This document shows, piece by piece, positions 32,823 through 40,522 of a stretch of DNA of 40,522 nucleotides. The notes under the pieces were generated by a model. That model ran no database searches, had not been told where the DNA came from, and saw only the letters and a program-made list of their open reading frames with translations. The stretch is from Oehlia diaphana (taxonomy: Eukaryota; Glomeromycota; Glomeromycetes; Glomerales; Glomeraceae), in NCBI GenBank assembly GCA_003833135.1, contig QZLH01000984.1, positions 8,199 to 48,720 on the forward strand, in the 5' to 3' direction. The translations under genes were made by a program, and so were the position numbers. Numbering within the stretch: the stretch's first letter is position 1; every line of letters starts with the position of its first letter.

Positions 32823-35069
32823 AGTATTATTGTCTATTAAAATTTTTTTCTTTTGTGAAGAAAATACGGTAGTTTTGTTAAATTAGACATTTAAAAGATA
32901 TGTTACATTTCTGAAAAAAAAAAAAAATTTAGAAGAAAAAAGTTTGGAACCCAAATTAGTTATATTAATATGGTTTTGATTTTAGTATTGTTGATTTTAC
33001 TATTGTTTCAAAGACGATCATAATTGATCGGTTCTATTAAACGCCGGAACTAGACTAGCCTGGAACCATGGAATACGAGAAGTATTCCTGTTTAAAAAAG
33101 AAGCTTAGCACGTATGAAAAATCTAACATATATGAGCCAATAATAAGTGAAAAAAAAATTATCGAAGCAATTAAAATATTTGGCAAAGAGTTAACTGAAA
33201 ATTTGTGTTACCTCTTAATTCCGGTCAAAATGATTTAATTCTGGCTGAAACCCATATTAAACATTCTCAACGGTAACCCGGTTAATTTAAATCAGACCCG
33301 AGCTCTAGACGGAGACTCATAAGAATAAAACTGGTTCTAATTTCCAACGAAACTTATTAATTGGATGTAACTAAAGATGGATCAGTGTCAGTTATGGAAC
33401 AAACCTAGATTCTATCAAAATTACCAAAGAATTTTTTTGTCGATCAACATCACGTCCGAGAAAAGCGTTACCATCAGCACCAATTTTTTCATTATCAAGC
33501 ATTATAGGATCACACCACCGCCACACCCAGCTTTGACGGTAGTTCTACTCTGTACATTATTTATTACATTCTACTCCATGTACTGTAGACTTGACCACGT
33601 CCCAAACCTTACCACTGGCCTAAATTATCGACCCATGCCTTAAGACGGTACCAACGATGATCTCCTAATTTAGGCCGATGGTAAAGCAGTTCTATCAGAT
33701 TTAAAACAAGTTATAAATACAAATAAAAAAAATCATAATCGTAATGTTGGAGCCTGTTAATATGTTTATATTTTCCAGGACTTCATCTCGCCTAAATTAC
33801 AATTGAAGTTAATGTTAATTAAAAATTAAAATTCAATCATTAAGAAAAATTCAAATCGACAAGCAATAAATGAAATAAATTCGGCTCTAAGGTAACTAAA
33901 AGCTTTTATGATGATAAGTAGTGTAAACTTGATTTTACAATTTACAAAATCATTTCTCTATTTCACAGATTTTTTGATGATCACTTCGTGATCCTTTATC
34001 AAAATCGTTCAACGGTTTATTCATCTCGGCCGATTTTTGGAATTATCACCAAATCACATAAGAATGATATATCTACACTAGCTGATACAAGTGACGTAAT
34101 TGGTTACACAATTATTATTTTAATATAAAAACTAAAAATCAGAACAGAATTCTTGTGACAAAAATGCAAATAACTTAACGTATATGTATGCTAGACGAAT
34201 GAATTTATATTCATTCGAAAGAAGAAGTCAAGATCTATCCAATGAATCCAAAATCGCAAAATACGAATCACTAGTTGCCGAATAAATACGTCCAATATAT
34301 TTAAATTCTATTTTTGAATTTGATCGTTAAATATTCTTCACATGTAATTATCCAATCTAAATGATCTTTGGTTTTTAAGATAGAGCAAGTTCCAACCTTT
34401 CAAATAAATATAAAATTATTCGTTTAGCATGCATGTATGCTGAGAAATTAACGATTAAGTCACTAGCATAAAATTCGTCATAAAAATTTTCAAAAATTGT
34501 ATTTCTTACCAAATGATGTTCTATAAAAGAGTCTTGAATTCCGTTCACTTTATTTAAAAGATTTTTTACTTTCTATATAAAACATTAATGGAATATAACT
34601 AATAAAAATCTTAAAAAAAAGATGAAAGATAAGTAGTATAAAATTAGCTTGTTTAAAAAAAGAAAAACTCTTCAAAAATCCTATATTTAAACTTACACTT
34701 ATATTTATACATATTTCTACAAAGAAAAAAAAAAGAATCAAAGTTAAAAAATAAAAAAAAAAAAATTTATTCCTATGAATAGAAAGTATTAATGTTTTTT
34801 TCTTTTACTTACTAGTTAAGAAATAATCACTGTACATGCTTACAAACTTTTTTAGTTTATTTAACGAAAAAAGTGATTGAAAAGTGATTGAAAAGTGGTT
34901 GAGAAAAGAAGTAGTTATTATCGTTGGTTTTGAAGATATTTTAGATAGTATGAAAATTTTTTTTTTTATTTTCCGATAAATCTGGATCATATGAACATGT
35001 AACACATGTTTAAATGATGTTTGTGAAACATAATTCCTATTAATAAATTTTTATGAGAATATTAAATTT

Positions 35070-35168
35070 GGCCAATTCTACGAATTGGCGCATATGTCAA
35101 AAACCCTTGTAATGCTTTTTGGCCAATTCTATGAATTGGCGCATATGCCAAAGACCCTTATAATGCTA
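35070..35168. repeat. 51-bp tandem duplication with hairpin
   Basis: Two copies (from 35070 and 35121) beginning GGCCAATTCTACGAATTGGC and continuing with GCATATG(T/C)CAAA and CCCTT-TAATGC. Each copy carries the hairpin CCAATT-loop-AATTGG. The GCGCATATGTCAA word is shared with the repeat at 37590-37724, which hints at a related element family. Confidence 0.75.
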
Positions 35169-35582
35169 TATGGTTAATTATTAGTAAGCACAATCATACC
35201 ATATTTCATAAACGGGAAATTTATTAAATATAAACGTACCGTCCATAGAACTCAAATACCACTACGCTGTAAATTTCCTTACTACGTCAACCACGCGATA
35301 TAATACTAACCCATAATTACAACTTAAGCTTCGGCGGCTATCATGTCACAATGGAATGGGATGTATTTTCTTTTATATGCACAAGAAAAAAATGACTTTA
35401 TTAAATTAAAAAAAAATACGTTACTAAAAATTTGAAAATTCTAACGAACCTTAAGTTTTAGTATGAGAAAGTACTAGTATATCAAGTATATCACCAGCTA
35501 TTATTAAGCTTTGGATTAGACATTTATTATCATAGATAATATTTGATAAACAGGTGCTATAAAATAATTATAGCTGTTTTTG

Positions 35583-35590
35583 AAAAAAAA
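35583..35590 (-). terminator. RNA polymerase III T-run terminator
   Basis: Eight T on the minus strand, five bases after the tRNA discriminator base. This fits normal Pol III termination of the tRNA-Ala gene. Confidence 0.85.
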
Positions 35591-35595
35591 GAATT

Positions 35596-35685
35596 TGGAG
35601 GACCTGAGTATCGATCTCAGTACCTCTCGCACAACAGGCCGATAGGCTTGCTAAGCGAGCGCTCTACCATCTGAGCTAGACCCCC
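35596..35685 (-). tRNA. tRNA-Ala (AGC) with 17-nt intron
   Basis: The full cloverleaf can be drawn: acceptor GGGGGTC/GTCCTCC with discriminator A, D stem GCTC/GAGC, anticodon stem CTCGC/GCGAG with loop TTAGCAT, variable AGGTA, T stem CTGAG/CTCAG with loop ATCGATA. The anticodon AGC (35652-35650) reads GCU, with GCC by inosine at position 34. The intron is 35648-35632, directly after position 37, the standard place for nuclear tRNA introns. The acceptor stem has G3:U70, the universal identity element of alanyl-tRNA. One unpaired position (U6:U67) is unusual. CCA is not encoded, as expected in eukaryotes. The internal A box (around 35678-35663) and B box (around 35617-35607) provide the promoter. 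Confidence 0.95.
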
Positions 35686-36439
35686 AAGTTGGTTGTGTAA
35701 AAGTAAAATTTCACTCTTTCATAATTATTTGAAAAATCTGTTTCTTTAATTAGTAAAACCGGAGTTGAAAGTTGAGATCTGAACTATATATATAATTGTC
35801 ACATGTTATTTTATGTAGATTATGGATTATTAATTTCTATAGAATGTAAACAAATATTTTCATTATATTATAAAAGAGCCATTAATTTGAATTCTGTTAT
35901 CCACATTTAGAGATCAAGTCGAATAAAATGAATAAAAAAGGATATGGACCCTGCATTTGGTGTTTGATGTTTATATGATGAATACAGATTAACGATATTA
36001 CATGTTACAGGATGTTGCGCGCATATAACTAGACTTATTAAGGTAATTAATTATTCACAAACTTTCGTGTTCTCTAAATTTGATTTTGTTTTGACAGACT
36101 AATATTATTTTTTTTCATTATTTGTTACGAATTACTATAGTAAGGTACAGGACGCAAAAAAAAAATAAAAAATTTAGGCAACCATTTCTCGATAAATTCT
36201 TATTTGATTGCGTACGGTTGTACAATATTGCGCCACATGATATCAGCGTTTTTTATCCAAATTAAAAAAAAAAAATTGATGTAAATTTTATATACCTTTA
36301 AATAGATTCTTTTTGAGAACAATCTTTGATACTTTGGATGATAACTTAATTAGATCACTTCCTTATTATAATAAAGTTGATAAAGTTGAAAAATTCTGAA
36401 AACGAGAAACAATTATTTTCCCCTAAATGTTAAAAATAT

Positions 36440-36470
<31 letters not shown>

Positions 36471-37451
36471 TTCGTAATTTGATAACAACAATCTCATGTG
36501 TAATTTTTATGTAATTAATATTATTATTTTTTTTTTTTTTTTTGACAATCAAACTTCCCCTTAATATTCTTTGATTTCTTTTTGCATACCAAATTAATAT
36601 TCTATTAATTTAAAGATCTGCATGGAGATTTACTTAAGAAATCTACCAAATGTGTCCAAATCGAGCAGATTGAAACGTAGATTAAAAAAAATATTCGCTA
36701 AGCCCCTTCTCTTAGAGAATTAATAATAAATTTTTTTTTTTTTTTTTTAAAAAAAAAAAATAGTTTAATTCCTGTAGTGAAACATTATTTGCAGTTTGAA
36801 CAATCTTTTCATATACTGCAAGATATTTCTAATCATTTGACTAAAGATTAAAGAACCAATAATTTTAGAATCCCTATCTCCCATTTACTAAATTTGTCAT
36901 TTCATTGTATTAAATGGAATGTTCCACGATTATTTGATTCAATTTTATTTTTTCGTCAGTTAATTTCTCAATTTGAAAATGTATTACGGTAAATAAAAGA
37001 ATGACATTTTTCATAGACAATATTCTTTTGAAATAAATTTTTGTTTCATGAATAATATTAGCGTAAATTATAAAACAATTGATTTACGCGCGATAAAAAA
37101 ATGTATCTTCGTGTGACGATCAAAATTTCTCACATTAATATCAAACATCTTGCATTATATGTACAATATGATTAAGTTTATGAATACAACAGTTTATCAT
37201 TGACAAACTTTTTTTTTGGTTTAGAATTTTTTTTTTATTTTGAAACATGCAAAGAAAAAATTTTTTCATTAATGTTTTTAAGATAATCTTTTTTTTTTTA
37301 TTGTCTAAAATCTAAATAATAATGCTGTGATAGGGTTGAAAAATATGGTACAACGATATGTTATATAAATAGGTCCCCAGAAAGACTAAGTTTTATCACT
37401 CATAAGAGGTTTTTTTTTTTAAAAAAAAAAAATAATATAATATTTACAAAA
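35686..37451. other. Non-coding spacer
   Basis: No gene is supported. Long A and T runs occur at about 36441-36470, 36528-36543 and 36730-36760. TTATATAAATA at 37361-37371 is a good TATA-like word about 80 nt upstream of the ATG at 37452. Confidence 0.45.
37361..37371 (+). promoter_or_regulatory. TATA-like element before the 37452 ORF
   Basis: TTATATAAATA stands in a short stretch of mixed composition before a T/A tract and lies 81-91 nt upstream of the ATG at 37452. In such an AT-rich genome TATA-like words are frequent, so this is only suggestive. Confidence 0.25.
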
Positions 37452-37784
37452 ATGTTAACAACACATTTATTCTTAATTTTAAATACATTAAATACATTTA
37501 ATAAATACATTTATCTTTTAAACAACCGTTGCTCTTTTACGGCACTATATTTTCCTAAGAAAATCAAGTTAATTTATTTTTATTATTATACGCGCATATG
37601 TCAAGATTCTTGGCCGCGTGTAGAAAAATATAAAATTAGAAATTCTACGCGCATATGTCAAGATTCTTGGCCGCGCGTAGATAAATATAAATTAAAAATT
37701 CTACGCGCATATGTCAAGATTCTGACTTGCTGTAAACACATCTTTTATAATGATCTCAAAACCCTTTATTATAAACTAAATTGA
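37452..37784 (+). CDS. Small ORF with a 19-residue tandem repeat (doubtful)
   Basis: A 110-residue frame from an ATG with A at -3. The first 45 residues are hydrophobic and aromatic (L-F-L-I-L-N-T-L near the start). Residues 47-85 contain two copies of T-R-I-C-Q-D-S-W-P-R-V-(E/D)-K-Y-K. The repeat is the translated form of a DNA-level tandem repeat with an inverted-repeat core (37590-37724). The third DNA copy is one base short in spacing, so the protein repeat is lost there. It may be a small expressed gene that absorbed an element, or the ORF may be fortuitous. No function can be given. Confidence 0.25.
   Translation: MLTTHLFLILNTLNTFNKYIYLLNNRCSFTALYFPKKIKLIYFYYYTRICQDSWPRVEKYKIRNSTRICQDSWPRVDKYKLKILRAYVKILTCCKHIFYNDLKTLYYKLN
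37590..37724. repeat. Three-copy tandem repeat (57/56 bp) with CTACGCGC stems
   Basis: ACGCGCATATGTCAAGATTC starts at 37590, 37647 and 37703. In the middle copy CTACGCGC (37645-37652) is inverted as GCGCGTAG (37673-37680), making an 8-bp stem around a 20-nt loop. In the first copy the stem has one change (GCGTGTAG). The third copy is cut after AGATTCTG. This could be a multiplied tiny hairpin element. Confidence 0.8.
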
Positions 37785-37842
37785 ATATATTCTTTTATAA
37801 TGCCAAAAAGGTATTTATTACTCAATAAACATTAGTTATTGA

Positions 37843-38287
37843 ACTCGGCAACAACAACAGAAAGAATCAGAATCAGAAGATGTGGAGTTGGAGAAATGGG
37901 AGTCAGAAGAATGGGAGTCAAAAGAATGGGAGTCAGAAGAATGGGAGTCAGAAGAATGGGATTTAGAGGAGGAATCAGAATCAGAGACGAAATCAGAATC
38001 AGAAGATTGGGGTTCAGAGAAATCAGAATCGGAATCAGAAGATTGGGGTTCAGAGAAATCAGAATCGGAATCAGAAGATTGGGGTTCAGAGAAATCAGAA
38101 TCGGAATCAGAAGATGGGGTTCAGAGAAATCAGAATCGGAATCAGAAGATTGGGGTTCAGAGAAATCAGAATCGGAATCAGAAGATTGGGGTTCAGAGAA
38201 ATCAGAATCAGAAGATGGGATCCAGAGGAATCAGAGTCAGAGAAATGGGAGTCTGAGGAATCAGAGGCTCGCCTCAAATTTTATTAG
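37843..38287 (+). pseudogene. Acidic E/S/W repeat tract with two one-base deletions
   Basis: One frame encodes a strongly acidic repeat: first 15-nt units (E-W-E-S-E), then 36-nt units (S-E-S-E-D-W-G-S-E-K-S-E) starting near 38002, ending E-S-E-A-R-L-K-F-Y before TAG. The unit at 38110 and the later one at 38211 each lack one T in the GAAGATTGGG word, so the frame moves twice. If both words were regular the frame would be open from 37843 to 38287. No ATG lies in frame after the TGA at 37840. CAACAACAACAG (37849-37860) could serve as a 3' splice site, so an upstream exon is possible. The tract may be an exon of an acidic low-complexity protein, either decayed or carrying assembly errors in a repeat. 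Its role is unknown. Confidence 0.45.
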
Positions 38288-38698
38288 ATTTAATATATTT
38301 TCTATTTTTTATAAATACGACTTACGTAAAATGTTAATGTTATTGGTCAAAAAGCTGTTACATTAAAAAAAATCACATTAGGACCGGTGATTACATTAAT
38401 TCGACCTACATTTTTTCCATCATTAACATATTTGCGATATTTGTTCCTAAATAATAATGATTGTGATTCCTAGTTCTACTTACTAATAAATCTTTATTCG
38501 TTATAGTAAACTTATTATTGGTATTTCACTCTATTATTGATATTATTTGTATAAGGAATTAAATTTACAAGATCATACTATGAAATGTCAATAGAACTAT
38601 TATCAGATAAAGAAATTATAAATAATTCATTGGTCTATTAAATAAAAATTAAATACTTTTGTTAAAAGAAACTTTTTAATTGTATTAATTAATATAAA

Positions 38699-38774
38699 GT
38701 TCACTATAAAGAAATCCTTCGTTTTTGTGAATATTCGTTATAGTGAACGAAAATGGTTGGAGCTTTGACTGTAC
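38699..38774. mobile_element. Possible Tc1/mariner-like element end
   Basis: GTTCACTATAA (38700-38710) is inverted as TTATAGTGAAC (38739-38749). The segment then runs through GGTTGGAGC to TTTGACTGTA (38765-38774), a terminal-looking word ending in TA. CGTTATAGTAAAC near 38499 may be a further copy. A matching opposite end is not evident, so this is either a solo end or a decayed element. Confidence 0.4.
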
Positions 38775-38818
38775 ATAAATTTTCTTTGTAAAATAAAAAT
38801 TAGCGTTTTTATATAATA

Positions 38819-39009
38819 CACCACACTGCTTAAGATACCCCCGAGAATATTCCCACCTGAATACAATATACGGCTTAAAATTTTAATTCTGGTAGAATTA
38901 GGTTAATTTTGGCCAAGTATCTCACAAAATACTCATGGGTATTATATAATTTTTTAAATCAAATATAAATATTTTGTATTATACCTGGGGTATCTTAAGC
39001 AGTATACTG
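38819..39009. mobile_element. MITE with 17-bp perfect inverted core and TA flanks
   Basis: ACTGCTTAAGATACCCC (38825-38841) is perfectly inverted at 38987-39003. The outer ends CACCAC... and ...ATACTG are less similar. TA sits directly outside both ends (38817-38818 and 39010-39011), matching the TA target duplication of Tc1/mariner elements. The interior of 191 bp has no ORF and includes an AATTCTGG/TTTTGGCC stretch. Non-autonomous. Confidence 0.7.
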
Positions 39010-40522
39010 TATATGATAGATATCTATTATAAGTAACGAATTTTCTTTAAAATTTACTGTAAAATAAAAATTATCGACATTGTTACATACTAAATGACAG
39101 ATTTTTCTTAATTGCTGACATTTGAAAAAAAATGATTGAACAATATAAATTATAAAGTAAACATGAAATAATGTGTTCGTTATATTTGATCTTGATTTCG
39201 TTATTTGGCGCCGCTATACTTTACCATGCAGCTTAAATAAACCAAATATATTGTTTAAAAAATTTTTTTTTTATTCTCAAAGATATAAAAAACGAAATTA
39301 TTGTACGGTCATATCTTACTAATTGTTCATTAAAGTAGTACAATAATGTATCTTAAAACAGATGCATATGATGAATCTACTATAGATGGTTACTAATTTT
39401 TTCACCCCATAATTCCTGGGATGATGATAATCCAGACCGGTTTACTAGCTGAATTCCCCACGGAATTATGGGTGAATAAAGACAAATAAGATTTAGATGA
39501 CGCAATGGCTAAATCACATGATTTTTAATTATCGTATTGGGTACTAAAATAACTTGTTTTAACTAGTATTTTTTTATTTCGATTTTTTTTTCTGTCGCTC
39601 TTTTCTTCTTTTTTTCTTTTTTAATTTAGGCTTAAAGTTATTTGATTAACCAATCTTGGAATTAATTACGTTTGATTATTAACCGGAGGCTGAGTGGAAT
39701 GTGTCCTTTACAAGACATGTTGATCTCGGCTTATGCGAGTTGAAACAAAGTGGCAAATGTATTGTTTTATTTTATATATACAGTATATATATATATATAT
39801 GTATATATTAGATTTCATAATGTATTACTTATCGTATTATGGTCATATTCATTGTATTGATTTTATGACTAGAACGGTTACAAGTCATATGTCATCCGTG
39901 AAAATAAATGTAACGACAAAGAAGAGAAATTACAATTCGATTATCTAAAGAAAATAATCTTGTTTTAAAAATAATATAGTCTCTGGTTTTATTAATTATT
40001 AAATATTCGGCACCTACTAATTATTATTATAAATATATAAAATACGATATATATATGATAATTGCTTAATGTGTTATCTCATTATAATAACGCAGAAATT
40101 TAGAAAAAATACAAATATATGTATTTTTTTAATTTACACAAAATTATGATTAGTTTGGCCGGATGATTCATTCCTTTTTTCTACGTGCATAAGCTGAAAT
40201 TACTAAAGAAAAGTACACCTAATATCAAATTAGAAAATAAATATATTTTAGTTCATAAAAATAATTTTTTTTCTCAAAAATTAAATTAATATGTACCGAT
40301 AAAAGAATTAAAAAAATTCAAAACAACAATTCTATATGGTAATCTATAGGAATTCATTTTATTATATATCCTTATAGGATCACACTGTATTTTTTTTACA
40401 TTTTATTGAATAGCTTTATTGATGATATATATAATAAATGAATACTGTTTAAATCATTACAAATACATAATAAAATTAGATTTTTATACAATAATAGACT
40501 ATAAATTAACTCGTGACTGATT

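Larger units (their letters stand above)
32823..35595. other. Non-coding spacer
   Basis: No gene is supported in about 2.8 kb. Degenerate TTAATTCCGGTC / TTAATTCTGGCT words (about 33216-33250) recall the AATTCCGGCC words of the MITE family. The plus ORF at 33377-33643 and minus ORFs at 34550-34741 and 34805-35005 lack motifs. A 51-bp tandem duplication lies at 35070-35168 and a GTGATTGAAAA triplet repeat near 34872-34905. Confidence 0.45.
38288..40522. other. Non-coding spacer to window end
   Basis: No gene is supported. It contains the Tc1/mariner-like end at 38699-38774, the TA-flanked MITE at 38819-39009, a T/C stretch near 39569-39630, and otherwise AT-rich sequence. A TATA dinucleotide run lies near 39774-39800. 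The plus ORF at 39733-39948 crosses it and is not convincing. Confidence 0.45.

Noticed and set aside
33377..33643. 88-codon plus ORF with a hydrophobic stretch
   Set aside because: It ends inside a repeat-like CCTAAATTATCGACCC segment shared imperfectly with 25722-25866, and there is no family resemblance.
32112..35685. Functional linkage of the AlaX gene with the nearby tRNA-Ala gene
   Set aside because: Their products do act on the same step, but they are 2.8 kb apart in a eukaryotic genome with separate promoters and polymerases. The proximity is most likely chance.
37590..38240. CRISPR-like array
   Set aside because: The repeats are adjacent or in-frame tandem units without unique spacers, no cas genes are present, and the sequence is eukaryotic.

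Overview
The window looks like a gene-poor, very AT-rich stretch of a fungal nuclear genome, most likely an arbuscular mycorrhizal fungus of the Rhizophagus type (Glomeromycotina). I base this on the overall AT richness, the many long poly-A/poly-T tracts, the roughly 90-110 nt GT-AG introns, a nuclear-type tRNA-Ala with an intron after anticodon-loop position 37, and a lineage-specific multicopy protein family. The genus is a recognition-level inference and was not tested by any search.

The main content is a dispersed cluster of one family with an F-box-like N-terminus, all on the minus strand. There are three copies with recognisable two-exon structure: 9945-11019, 17508-18503 and 25882-26718. 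Their first codons lie about 7.5 and 8.2 kb apart. All three share a start context (ATTYAAAATGCA), a phase-2 intron at the same place, and a C-terminal exon ending in an (L/F)PQQPI ... GxSF signature. In the single-ORF view the second exon is cut off or mis-started, so the spliced models given here differ from the simple ORFs. Two degraded relatives lie at the left: a frameshifted minus-strand pseudogene at about 4081-5062 carrying a partial internal duplication, and a short inverted remnant at 3781-3963.

Other genes: a single-exon Q/H-rich protein with an internally duplicated segment (717-1286, minus); an N/S-rich protein (6698-7240, plus) followed by a 162-nt polypyrimidine tract; a clear AlaX-type alanyl-tRNA editing protein (32112-32822, minus); tRNA-Ala(AGC) (35596-35685, minus) with a Pol III T-run; a doubtful small ORF carrying a 19-residue repeat (37452-37784, plus); and an acidic E/S/W-rich repeat tract broken by two one-base deletions (37843-38287, plus). 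At 3975-4045 a tiny plus-strand ORF carries two copies of a Y-G-Y-K-R-D block separated by A-E-P-E-A. That pattern is typical of Kex2-processed repeat peptides.

The long spaces between genes hold non-autonomous inverted-repeat elements (best cases 24892-25093 with a 12-bp flanking duplication, 15245-15597, and 38819-39009 with TA flanks), short tandem duplications, and otherwise low-complexity AT sequence with no gene I can support. No operon-like arrangement is seen, and the only functional theme is the repeated F-box-like family.
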